Source: Fluviibacter sp964498255 (GTDB taxonomy: Bacteria > Pseudomonadota > Gammaproteobacteria > Burkholderiales > Rhodocyclaceae). From it: a stretch of 64,000 nt of DNA. The translations under genes were made by a program, and so were the position numbers. Of this stretch, positions 9,022-16,909 are shown piece by piece (position 1 is the stretch's first letter; each line of letters begins with the position of its first letter). The stretch covers positions 7,088 through 71,087 of the forward strand of contig CAZCGW010000008.1 of assembly GCA_964498255.1 (NCBI GenBank). The letters run 5' to 3'. Under the pieces are notes generated by a model. It searched no databases, was not told the DNA's origin, and was given only the letters and a program-made list of their open reading frames with translations.

Positions 9022-10029
9022 ATGGATAATCTGCAAATGAGCCTGGGGGTGATCATCACCCTTGTGATCGTGGCATTGCTGTTTGATTTTATGAACGGCT
9101 TTCACGATGCGGCAAATTCAATTGCCACGATTGTTTCAACCCGCGTATTAAAACCCCATCAGGCAGTGATCTGGGCGGCGGCTTTTAACTTTCTCGCCTA
9201 CTTCCTGTTTGAGCTCAAGGTCGCCGGGACCATTGGTAAAGGCACCATTGATCCGTCTATTGTCGATCACTACCTCATCTTCGGTGCGCTTATCGGTGCG
9301 ATCGTCTGGAATGTGGTTACCTGGTACTACGGCATTCCTTCTTCTTCTTCGCACGCGCTTGTGGGCGGTCTGGTCGGCGCAGCCGTTGCCAAGGCCGGAT
9401 TCGGTAGCCTTATCTCGGCTGGCGTACTCAAGATCATCGCCTTCATCTTTATTGCCCCATTCCTCGGCTTCACCATCGGGAGTTTAATGATGGTGATCGT
9501 GTCCTGGCTGTGTCGAAATATGTCGCCAAGCAAGGTCGACAAACATTTCCGCCGACTGCAGCTGGTATCCGCTGCTGGTTACAGCCTAGGCCATGGTGGC
9601 AATGATGCCCAGAAAACAATCGGTATTATCTGGATGCTGCTGATTGCCGCAGGTGTTTCCAAATCTGGCGATCATGTGCCTGCCTGGGTGGTCTTGTCCT
9701 GCTACACGGCAATGGGCCTGGGTACCATGTTCGGTGGCTGGCGCATTGTTAAAACTATGGGCAACCGCATCACCAAGCTGAACCAGGCGCGGGGTTTCTG
9801 TGCCAACAGTGCCGGTGCCATGACCCTGTTTTTTGCTACCGCTCTGGGCATTCCGGTCTCCACCACACACACCATTACCGGTGCCATCGCCGGTGTGGGT
9901 TCCACCCGTGGAGCCCGCCGTGTACGTTGGGGCGTAGCTGGCAATATTGTCTGGGCCTGGATTCTAACCATCCCCTGCAGCGCATTAATTGCTGCAGGAG
10001 CCTGGTGGCTGGGTACCAAACTGCTTTAA
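9022..10029 (+). CDS. pit: Inorganic phosphate transporter, PiT family
   Basis: Low-affinity phosphate (metal-phosphate) symporter of the inner membrane, 335 residues with about ten hydrophobic segments. Both PiT signature repeats are visible: FDFMNGFHDAANSIATIVSTRVL near residues 22-45, with GHGGNDAQKTIGI near 192. The second repeat tail VSTTHTITGAIAGVGSTRG and the paired SSSHALVGGLVGAA complete the inverted duplication. The length fits the short bacterial Pit class rather than PitA of about 500 residues. It follows the DUF47 regulator in a two-gene operon. Confidence 0.93.
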   Translation: MDNLQMSLGVIITLVIVALLFDFMNGFHDAANSIATIVSTRVLKPHQAVIWAAAFNFLAYFLFELKVAGTIGKGTIDPSIVDHYLIFGALIGAIVWNVVTWYYGIPSSSSHALVGGLVGAAVAKAGFGSLISAGVLKIIAFIFIAPFLGFTIGSLMMVIVSWLCRNMSPSKVDKHFRRLQLVSAAGYSLGHGGNDAQKTIGIIWMLLIAAGVSKSGDHVPAWVVLSCYTAMGLGTMFGGWRIVKTMGNRITKLNQARGFCANSAGAMTLFFATALGIPVSTTHTITGAIAGVGSTRGARRVRWGVAGNIVWAWILTIPCSALIAAGAWWLGTKLL

Positions 10030-10090
10030 GTGCTGCCTGCAATCTCATAGCATTCACTTCACACATGGTTAACGCGGGTAAAATCCGCGA

Positions 10091-11350
10091 ATGCACTCCG
10101 CCTATTTCAAGATGCTAAAACCCTGCTTCAAGCAGGCGTTTTTGTGCGTGTGCCTGATACTGCCAATCGCATCACAGGCAAGCACCTTCTTTTTTCCGGA
10201 GATGCACCCAACCCAGACAAGGACAGATCCGCCCAGCTGGCTAAAGGACGGCTCAGGTGGCGATGGCTACGTCAACGTCACCTCAGAGGTTGTGCCCGTA
10301 GGAAGCTGTGCCCGGCTCGCCTCTAGTAATTTCTGGGGTTCGGACAAGGTTCAACTGGTGCTATCAGTCACCAGCAACGGCTTTAAAAGCCGAACGGATC
10401 AGATGGATATACCGGTTGCCACATTTGACGGCCGGGAAAATGGCGCAGAGTGTGCATCGCTGAGCACAACCCCGATTCAGGTGGTACCACTTTCCGTACT
10501 GGGTGTTCGATCACTCCTCAATCCCGGCAGGCTATCGCTGACCATTAATGTGCGCAGCGCCATTGATTCCAATAGTGATTTTGTCGGTTCTGCCAAATTA
10601 TTGCTGGGTGCGGCAACCCTGGTAGCCACAGGCGGTACTTCAGCCCTGGTAGGTGGCGCCACCGCCGTTGTCGGTAATTCCGTACTGGCCGATACCGAGG
10701 CGCGTGCCAACAAAATGATGAAGGGTATGACTGATGCCCGCGTACCGATCTCTCTTAGCTGGTCTGACTTACGCAAGGGTTTGCATACCATCCAGATCCC
10801 GGTCTACCGCGCAGATCAGCTGGGCGCCGTTTCCGATAAAAAGATACAGCAGCTACAGTCTGACCCCGCTGCTGACAAAATTCATCTGTTCACGATACGT
10901 CTGGATTTTGCGTTCTTCCGAACCTTGTTCTACCCCGCTGTTGAAGACCTCAGCAACCTTGGCGTTCGTGAAAACATTTCGGCTGAACGCATTTTGAATC
11001 ATCTCGTACCGGGCACTAAAGAGAATTTCATGCAGATTCTCAACAGCTCAGCCCCTAGCCAACTGCGAATCCTATCGACTGCCAGCGGCAAAGATCTTTC
11101 CCGGGCCTGCTCACTGGGCTTTGAAAAACTCCGTGCAGCGGGTCTGGCGAATCCTGATATTGCCCTCGTCATGAAATCCTTTATGGACGAAGCACGGGGT
11201 AATACGGCGTGGTATCAGGATACTGATGTGGTAAAGACCTGTTTTGGCCAGGCGCCCAAGGTTGAATCTGCATTAACCCTGATTTACGGTGACCCCGGTC
11301 AGATGGCTTCAGTAACGCCTACAGTGAGCACACCCCCCGCTCCCCGCTAA
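10091..11350 (+). CDS. Exported protein of unknown function
   Basis: A 419-residue protein with a signal peptide (basic KMLKPCFKQ, hydrophobic AFLCVCLILPIA, likely cleavage after ASQA near residue 30). ATG 10112 is an equally plausible start. The mature part has a beta-rich N-terminal region with two cysteines and a small hydrophobic Ala/Gly/Val stretch (about 165-190, LLLGAATLVATGGTSALVGG) that could be membrane-associated. A C-terminal helical region has more cysteines (RACSLGF and KTCFGQ). I do not recognise any domain. It stands alone between pit and the island. A hairpin lies over its signal-peptide codons. Confidence 0.7.
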   Translation: MHSAYFKMLKPCFKQAFLCVCLILPIASQASTFFFPEMHPTQTRTDPPSWLKDGSGGDGYVNVTSEVVPVGSCARLASSNFWGSDKVQLVLSVTSNGFKSRTDQMDIPVATFDGRENGAECASLSTTPIQVVPLSVLGVRSLLNPGRLSLTINVRSAIDSNSDFVGSAKLLLGAATLVATGGTSALVGGATAVVGNSVLADTEARANKMMKGMTDARVPISLSWSDLRKGLHTIQIPVYRADQLGAVSDKKIQQLQSDPAADKIHLFTIRLDFAFFRTLFYPAVEDLSNLGVRENISAERILNHLVPGTKENFMQILNSSAPSQLRILSTASGKDLSRACSLGFEKLRAAGLANPDIALVMKSFMDEARGNTAWYQDTDVVKTCFGQAPKVESALTLIYGDPGQMASVTPTVSTPPAPR

Positions 11351-11366
11351 GCGCGGTGATCTGAGC

Positions 11367-11388
11367 CTATAGCCGATTTAGGCTATAG
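11367..11388. terminator. Hairpin downstream of the exported-protein gene
   Basis: A perfect 8-bp inverted repeat, CTATAGCC and GGCTATAG with a 6-base loop, begins 16 bases after the stop of the preceding gene. No T-run follows, so intrinsic termination is uncertain. Confidence 0.35.
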
Positions 11389-11438
11389 ACATCACTCAAT
11401 CGGGGAATTTGGACTTCACCCGGTTTGCTAGACAGATT

Positions 11439-11577
11439 TCAACTTCCAAATTGCAGTAGCTCGAAGGCCATAGGGCTGAGCTGATTGAGGTGGCTATGAC
11501 GACGCTTCCGATTGTAGAACACTTCGATGTATTCAAAGACTTCTGATTGCGCGACCTGCCTTGTTGCATAGATATGG
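11439..11577 (-). pseudogene. IS3-family transposase (OrfB) C-terminal remnant
   Basis: Translating the minus strand from 11577 to the TGA at 11439 gives about 45 residues ending IEVFYNRKRRHSHLNQLSP and MAFELLQFGS. This is the conserved C-terminal end of the DDE integrase OrfB of IS3-family elements (YIEVFYNRxRRHSxLxxLSPxxFE). An in-frame stop precedes it at once, and neither the DDE catalytic region nor OrfA is present, so the copy is dead. The bases just beyond the stop (about 11409-11435) may retain the terminal inverted repeat, but I cannot confirm this without the other end. It marks the left edge of the accessory region. Confidence 0.8.
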
Positions 11578-11732
11578 CGTTACGCGCAGCTATGTCGCGT
11601 ACAGAATGTGATGCGACCCTACCTTGAGAGCCTGATCACATGATCAATCGTGCCGCATCTGTTCGCGCCAGAAGAAAGGCAAGGCTTTGCTGGCGAGCCT
11701 AGGCCAGTAACGATTAGCACGGCCAATTTTCT

Positions 11733-11745
11733 ACACTTGAAGTGT
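11733..11745. promoter_or_regulatory. Palindromic operator-like site
   Basis: ACACTT-G-AAGTGT is a perfect odd palindrome about 43 bases upstream of the ATG at 11788. It resembles a repressor operator, but no adjacent regulator is visible, so the assignment is tentative. Confidence 0.35.
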
Positions 11746-11787
11746 TTTCCTGTAGTATCACAAAAGCCGGTTTTTTCAGGAAAACAA

Positions 11788-12390
11788 ATGAAACCTCTTT
11801 CTGACCGGCAACGCCTATTCATGGCGGAATCCGGATTTACAGGGAATCAGGAATGTGGATTTACAGTAAAGCCAGATTCCGGCTTTACTAGGGATTCAGG
11901 TTCTTCTCTTACAGTGAATCCGAAAAACCCACCTCCCCTATACAGAGACTACAACACAGAAACCACAACAACTAAGGTTGATAGCAATGCTATTAATTCG
12001 AGTGGTTGTGGTGAATTTTCTGATCAGCTGATTTTTCCGAAATGCACCCCAGAAGAGAGCATTGCTATTGGTGAGTTACTGACCACCTGCCCTGCTGAAC
12101 TCCGTCAAAAAGCGCTGGACGAGATAGAGGGTGCCCGGCAAGCTGGGGTAATCAAGACAAATCTTGTTCCATTTGCTCGAGGGATCATGACGGCTATCGC
12201 ACGAGGAACCTTCACAGTGGGTCACGGCCCCAGAATTGCTGCTCAACGAATGCGACTAACTGCTCTCCATGAACGACCTAATCCAACAGAAATTTCCATG
12301 GATCCGAAAGTCCTAAATAAAGGCAAAGCTTTGATGGGTAGATTAGGGCAACAATCTGATCTAAGAAATCAGATAGGGTCGAGAACGTAG
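11788..12390 (+). CDS. Replication-associated protein-like, possibly truncated
   Basis: A 200-residue protein starting at ATG 11788, supported by an upstream TCAGGAAAA site; a longer frame to 11650 lacks a ribosome site. Residues 16-47 contain four 8-residue repeats (GFTGNQEC, GFTVKPDS, GFTRDSGS, SLTVNPKN). The C-terminal half (LRQKALDEIEGARQAGVIKT and FARGIMTAIARGTFTVGHG) is reminiscent, from memory, of the C-terminal segment of replication proteins of integrative elements (the STY4528-type group). An N-terminal winged-helix domain of that group is not visible, so this could be a truncated or short derivative. It sits alone between the IS remnant and the copper island. The function is uncertain. 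Confidence 0.5.
   Translation: MKPLSDRQRLFMAESGFTGNQECGFTVKPDSGFTRDSGSSLTVNPKNPPPLYRDYNTETTTTKVDSNAINSSGCGEFSDQLIFPKCTPEESIAIGELLTTCPAELRQKALDEIEGARQAGVIKTNLVPFARGIMTAIARGTFTVGHGPRIAAQRMRLTALHERPNPTEISMDPKVLNKGKALMGRLGQQSDLRNQIGSRT
11833..11928 (+). repeat. Four 24-bp tandem repeats (iteron-like)
   Basis: Four imperfect 24-base units begin at 11833, 11857, 11881 and 11905, each starting GGATTTACAG or a close variant (GGCTTTACTA, TCTCTTACAG). They lie in frame inside the replication-like gene and encode an 8-residue repeat. The period and location resemble iterons or an origin within a rep gene, but a purely protein-level repeat is equally possible. Confidence 0.55.
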
Positions 12391-12417
12391 TTTGGTGCAT
12401 ATGAAATCTGCTACAAA

Positions 12418-12942
12418 CTAATGTGAATGATGATGCCCCATACCTTTCTTGATAGCGTTTGAATAATCTTGTCTATTCATCTGCGGCAAAACGCGAACAA
12501 AGGCTACTAAGTCCCAGGTCTCATCGTCAGTAAGGCCGACCTCACCCCATGAGGGCATGCCACTACCCTTAACACCATGCTTTATGATCCAGAAATCTCT
12601 AGCAGGATCTGCGTGTTGACGTTCTTTGGACAAATTAGGCGGCGCTGGGTAAAGACCCACACTAAGCTCAGATTTATCAACTCCTGGCTTGAGATGACAT
12701 GAAGCACACATAGCATCGTAGTTGCCTGATGATCTGCGTATCCTTTCGGTAGCGTCAAGATTTTTAGGGATTTCAATGTCTTCCGACTGGCTGCGAATCG
12801 AATACTCTCTGAAAAACTCTATGCCTTTGTAAACAATTTCCGAATGAGGTTGATCTGCTGCAAAGCTAAGATTTTTGACAGCCAAGTAACTTGCAACCCC
12901 AATACCCAGTAAAGCAATTCCCACTACATACTTAGCTCGCAT
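12418..12942 (-). CDS. Periplasmic/membrane-anchored cytochrome c
   Basis: Class I c-type cytochrome of 174 residues, with an N-terminal hydrophobic anchor or signal (VVGIALLGIGVASYLAV). The heme-attachment motif CASCH lies near residue 80, and the distal methionine is probably in GSGMPSWG near 130. The C-terminus is MGHHHSH, a short histidine cluster that could bind metal. It begins 2 bases after the stop of the copper ATPase gene, so it is the last gene of the leftward copper operon. Similar small cytochromes accompany metal-resistance clusters, possibly passing electrons from copper oxidation, but its partner is unknown. Confidence 0.85.
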   Translation of the reverse strand: MRAKYVVGIALLGIGVASYLAVKNLSFAADQPHSEIVYKGIEFFREYSIRSQSEDIEIPKNLDATERIRRSSGNYDAMCASCHLKPGVDKSELSVGLYPAPPNLSKERQHADPARDFWIIKHGVKGSGMPSWGEVGLTDDETWDLVAFVRVLPQMNRQDYSNAIKKGMGHHHSH

Positions 12943-12944
12943 TG

Positions 12945-15266
12945 TTATTTGCTCCCACGCATCCGCAATGCATTCGCAATGACGGAAGCAGAACTAAAAC
13001 TCATGGCAAGTGCAGCAATCAAAGGCGAAAGCAGCCAACCCGTCAAAGGGTAAAATGCTCCAGCTGCGACAGGGATTCCCAGTGCGTTGTACAAAAATGC
13101 AAACATAAGGTTCTGCTTCATGTTACGGACAGTACCAACAGATATTTCACGAGCTACAGAAATCCCACGTAGATCGCCCTTAACAAGGGTCAGTTGAGCA
13201 CTATTCATCGCCACATCGGTACCCGTACCCATGGCAATGCCAACATCAGCTTTTGCAAGTGCTGGCGCATCGTTGATGCCGTCACCAGCCATCGCAACCA
13301 CATATCCCTGCTTCTGCAATGACTCAACTAGATTGAGTTTGTCCTGCGGCTTAACCTCGCCATAAACCTCAGAAATACCTAGCTTGGCACCCACTGATCT
13401 GGCAGTGGTTAAACCATCCCCAGTTGCCATAATCACTTTGATGCCTGATTCAGCCAAGGTTTTAAGAGCCTCAGGTGTAGTTTTCTTAATTGGGTCAGCT
13501 ACAGCTAACAAACCCGCAAACTGCTTATCAACAGCCAAATAGAAAACGCTCGCACCCTCCGAACGCAACTGTTCGGCTTCAGTACTAAGCGCATCAACTG
13601 AAACACCCGCCTGAGTCATCAAAGTTGTGTTCCCGAGGCTGAGTGATTTGCCATCGACCTTACCTCGAACACCAATCCCAGAGTTTGACTCGAATTCTTC
13701 AGGGGCTGACAAAGATATTCCGCGTTCTCGTGCCGCGCGCACAATAGCCTCTGCCAATGGGTGCTCACTTCCCTGGTCAAGGCTCGCAGCAAGCCTTAAG
13801 ACTTCAACATCTGAAAAATTACCAGAACCAATCGCTTTATTAAATGCTGGCTTCCCTTCGGTCAGCGTCCCTGTTTTGTCAACGATGAGAGCATTAACTT
13901 TCCTTAAGTTTTCAATAGCGGCCGCATCTCTAAAGAGAATCCCTTGGGTAGCAGCCCTGCCCGTAGCCACCATGATCGACATAGGCGTAGCTAACCCTAG
14001 AGCGCATGGACACGCAATAATTAACACCGCTACAGCATTAATCAGCGCATGAACCCAGCTAGGCTGCGGCCCGAAACCCCCCCAGATCAAGAAGGTCAGC
14101 ACGGATACAAGTACAACCGTAACTACAAAATAGCCAGCCACAATATCGGCCATTCTTTGCATAGGAGCACGAGACCGTTGCGCTTGAGAAACCATCTGGA
14201 TGATTTGGGCAAGAACTGTCGCAGAGCCAATTTTTTCTGAACGCATCACCAGACTTCCTGATGTATTCATGGTTGCGCCAATAACCTTATCGCCAGGTCG
14301 TTTGGATACAGGTAGCGGTTCCCCAGTTAACATTGATTCGTCTAAAGCACTCTCCCCTTCCAGAACGACACCATCAACGGGGATTTTCTCTCCAGGACGA
14401 ATTCGGAGCTTGTCACCCACATGGACATTGGAAAGTGGAATATCCTCTTCGACACCATCAGAAGCGATTCTACGGGCTGTCTTCGGTGAAAGCCCTAGTA
14501 AGGATTTGATTGCTGCCGAGGTCTGAGAACGTGCTTTTAGTTCCATAACCTGCCCTAGCAGGGTCAGCGATATGATGACAGCAACCGCTTCGTAATAAAC
14601 TGAGACGCGCCCCATTGCAATGAAAGAGGCTGGAAACACTTGCGGCATGAAAGTCGCTACAACACTATAGAAGAAGGCAGCCCCTGTTCCAAGACTAATG
14701 AGCGTCCACATATTTGGACTACGATTTATCACCGACTGGAAACCACGCTCAAAGAAAGGCCAACCTGCCCAGAGTGCAATTGGAACGGATAAGGCAAACT
14801 CAACCCAGGTCTGAGTCGTTATGCTTAGTAAGCCTAATTGATGCCCGAACATAGCAAGCACCGTAACAATGATCGTAAGTGGCAGCGTGCACCAGAAGCG
14901 TTGTTTAAAATCTTTTAGCTCTGGATTTTCTTCGTCATCCAAGGATGGCAACTCAGGTTCAAGAGCCATTCCGCATTTTGGGCAAACACCAGGACCACTC
15001 TGGCGAATCTCTGGATGCATCGGGCATGTATAAATCGCCCCTTCAACAACTGGCTGGATAGTAAGAGGCGTTGACCCGTCATATTGCGAAGGGGCTGCAT
15101 CAAATTTATGTAAACATTTTTCACTACAAAAATAGTAGTAGTGACCAGCGTGTAGAACATGCCCCTTCCCTGGTGGCGTTACAGTCATTCCACAAACAGG
15201 ATCTTTGAATTCAAAACCAGCAGAATTTTTGGCATGAAGATGGTGTTCATGAGTGGGACTATTCAT
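12945..15266 (-). CDS. copA: Copper/heavy-metal-translocating P1B-type ATPase
   Basis: Inner-membrane metal-exporting ATPase of 773 residues. It lacks a classic CxxC HMA domain. Instead it has a YHS domain (about residues 20-62, DPVCGM and FCSEKC) and a heavy-metal-binding domain (about 78-102, YTCPMHPEI and CPKCGM). The catalytic core follows: actuator TGEP at about 314-317, the intramembrane copper motif CPC at 419-421, phosphorylation site DKTGT at 463-467, the HP dipeptide at 502-503, and the hinge GDGINDAP. CPC together with the surrounding genes argues for Cu(I) export. This layout is common in mobile copper and silver islands. It is named copA here as an ATPase; the adjacent multicopper oxidase is also conventionally called CopA. 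Confidence 0.93.
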   Translation of the reverse strand: MNSPTHEHHLHAKNSAGFEFKDPVCGMTVTPPGKGHVLHAGHYYYFCSEKCLHKFDAAPSQYDGSTPLTIQPVVEGAIYTCPMHPEIRQSGPGVCPKCGMALEPELPSLDDEENPELKDFKQRFWCTLPLTIIVTVLAMFGHQLGLLSITTQTWVEFALSVPIALWAGWPFFERGFQSVINRSPNMWTLISLGTGAAFFYSVVATFMPQVFPASFIAMGRVSVYYEAVAVIISLTLLGQVMELKARSQTSAAIKSLLGLSPKTARRIASDGVEEDIPLSNVHVGDKLRIRPGEKIPVDGVVLEGESALDESMLTGEPLPVSKRPGDKVIGATMNTSGSLVMRSEKIGSATVLAQIIQMVSQAQRSRAPMQRMADIVAGYFVVTVVLVSVLTFLIWGGFGPQPSWVHALINAVAVLIIACPCALGLATPMSIMVATGRAATQGILFRDAAAIENLRKVNALIVDKTGTLTEGKPAFNKAIGSGNFSDVEVLRLAASLDQGSEHPLAEAIVRAARERGISLSAPEEFESNSGIGVRGKVDGKSLSLGNTTLMTQAGVSVDALSTEAEQLRSEGASVFYLAVDKQFAGLLAVADPIKKTTPEALKTLAESGIKVIMATGDGLTTARSVGAKLGISEVYGEVKPQDKLNLVESLQKQGYVVAMAGDGINDAPALAKADVGIAMGTGTDVAMNSAQLTLVKGDLRGISVAREISVGTVRNMKQNLMFAFLYNALGIPVAAGAFYPLTGWLLSPLIAALAMSFSSASVIANALRMRGSK

Positions 15267-15335
15267 TCTTGTTCTCTTTTTCTTTTCAATACAATTGCCG
15301 AAACAGTTTTAGAGTCATAGGGACGGAAGGCGTTA

Positions 15336-16199
15336 TTACCATCTTCCCGATGCACCGCCACCGCCAAAACCCCCACCACCGCCTCTAAATCCACCACCGC
15401 CGCTGCCACCTCGACCGCCACCGCCAAATCCACCCCCGCCAATTCCGATGCCTGTTAAGGCAACGACAAATGCCACCACGCCTGCAAGCAAGGCCATTGA
15501 AATGGCACCCAGAATAAGCCAGGACATCATCGCAATAAAGCCGCCAGTCAGCAGAGCGCCGTTCATGCGGCCGAGTATGGATCTCAAGATACCGCCAAGA
15601 ATTAGCGCTGCTATAAAGACAACAGGTACGACTTGATACAGATCATCTTCTGTCAACTGTTCGTTCTTTGCTGGCGAAGGTAACGGCTCTCCATCAACGA
15701 CTGAAATGATCGCTTGAGCACCGGCCATAACGCCGCCATAAAAGTCCTGCTGCTTGAATCGCGGAACGATAATGTCATCGATGATGCGTTTGCTTGTGGC
15801 GTCGTTTAGAGCCCCTTCCAGGCCATAGCCAACCTCGATTCGGAGGGTTCTATCAGATTTTGCGATGATGAGAATCGTGCCGTCATCAACCTTCTTGCGG
15901 CCCAGTTTCCACTGATCAGCAACTCGAATGCCGAATTGCTCAATAGACTCAGGCGCCGTCGTCGGTACGATCAGAACCGCAAGCTGACTGCCCTTCCGTT
16001 TCTCGAAAGTGCTTAACACCTGATCGAGTGAAGCGACTTGGCTTGAAGAAAGCGTACCCGTCTGATCAATCACTCTGGCGGACAAGGCAGGGATAGCTAG
16101 CTGCGCCAGCGAGTACTGCGGCAGACACAGCGCCACCAAAAGCGGTAGGAATGCCAATAACCGCTTCAACCTCTTCCGTCCAAAGCGAAGGCTAAACAT
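15336..16199 (-). CDS. TPM-domain protein with Gly-rich tail (YgcG-like)
   Basis: A 287-residue membrane-associated protein. It has a signal peptide (about 1-33, ending near YSLAQLA) and a TPM domain at about 40-165 with VIDQTGTLSSSQVASLDQVL, VADQWKLGRKKVDDGTILII and VGYGLEGALND. Two or three transmembrane helices cover about 190-250, and a very glycine-rich C-terminus (GGGGFGGGG-type repeats) ends in SGRW. TPM proteins are often paired with LemA, as here, where LemA lies 5 bases upstream in the same direction. The function of the pair is not well defined; phosphatase or photosystem-repair roles of plant homologues should not be transferred. Its presence in a copper operon is unusual. Confidence 0.88.
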   Translation of the reverse strand: MFSLRFGRKRLKRLLAFLPLLVALCLPQYSLAQLAIPALSARVIDQTGTLSSSQVASLDQVLSTFEKRKGSQLAVLIVPTTAPESIEQFGIRVADQWKLGRKKVDDGTILIIAKSDRTLRIEVGYGLEGALNDATSKRIIDDIIVPRFKQQDFYGGVMAGAQAIISVVDGEPLPSPAKNEQLTEDDLYQVVPVVFIAALILGGILRSILGRMNGALLTGGFIAMMSWLILGAISMALLAGVVAFVVALTGIGIGGGGFGGGGRGGSGGGGFRGGGGGFGGGGASGRW

Positions 16200-16204
16200 A
16201 CAAG

Positions 16205-16807
16205 TTACTTCGCTGCTGGTGTATCGAAGGAAACACTTGGGGGCGTTGAAATCTCTTTTTCGTTTTCAACTGTAAAGTTCGCTTTAGGCTTGTATCCGAA
16301 GAGCATTGCCGTCAGATTGGATGGGAAGGAGCGAATCGTAACGTTGTAAGCCTGTACCGCCTGTATGTAACGATTACGGGCCACCGTGATGCGGTTCTCA
16401 GTCCCTTCGAGTTGCGCCTGAAGGTCTCTAAAACCCTGATTAGTTCTTAGTGCTGGGTAGTTCTCAGAAACAACCAGCAATCTTGAAAGCGCTGAAGTCA
16501 GCTGGCCCTGAGCCTGCTGAAACTTCTGAAAGGCTTCTGGGTTGTTAACCAACTCAGGTGTGGCTTGAATCGACGTCGCTTTAGCCCTGGCATCCACAAC
16601 CTTAGTCAGCGTGTCTTGTTCAAACTTTGCCTCACCCTTGACAGTGTTCACCAGATTAGGAATTAGATCGGCTCGGCGTTGGTATTGATTGAGCACCTCC
16701 GCCCAACTGGATGTGATTTGTTCGTCTTGAGATTGAATTTGGTTATAACCACAGCCTGTCAACGCTAATGATGTGATCAAAATCAGTCCGGTCAGTATTT
16801 TTTTCAT
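16205..16807 (-). CDS. lemA: LemA family lipoprotein
   Basis: LemA-family protein of 200 residues. The start at 16807 is chosen because GGAG lies 8-10 bases upstream and it yields a proper lipoprotein signal MKKILTGLILITSLALTGC with the cysteine at residue 19; a longer frame begins at 16852. The mature protein is the typical LemA long-helix bundle (QITSSWAEVLNQYQRRADLIPNLV, then NRYIQAVQAYNVTIRSFP and the end of the fold near GYKPKANF). It is coupled to the TPM gene. Precise function is unknown; such pairs are described in diverse bacteria. Confidence 0.93.
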   Translation of the reverse strand: MKKILTGLILITSLALTGCGYNQIQSQDEQITSSWAEVLNQYQRRADLIPNLVNTVKGEAKFEQDTLTKVVDARAKATSIQATPELVNNPEAFQKFQQAQGQLTSALSRLLVVSENYPALRTNQGFRDLQAQLEGTENRITVARNRYIQAVQAYNVTIRSFPSNLTAMLFGYKPKANFTVENEKEISTPPSVSFDTPAAK

Positions 16808-16909
16808 TTCCGTAGCTCCGATAGTTTTGTTGCGGCTGAGTATCTCAAACACCTCAGATTATGTAGTCTTAAGTTAGTTACTGAATTAGCCAGCACCTGT
16901 GTGACTAAA

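Noticed and set aside
11350..11660. Second copy of the tRNA-Arg 3' end as the left attachment site
   Set aside because: I looked for the acceptor/T-arm sequence and for CAAGTACTC near the left edge of the island and did not see either.
11640..11702. 20-codon frame between the IS remnant and the rep-like gene
   Set aside because: Too short, no ribosome site and no recognisable family.
15336..15440. Gly-codon repeats at the TPM gene 3' end as a DNA repeat element
   Set aside because: The periodicity is explained by the glycine-rich protein tail.
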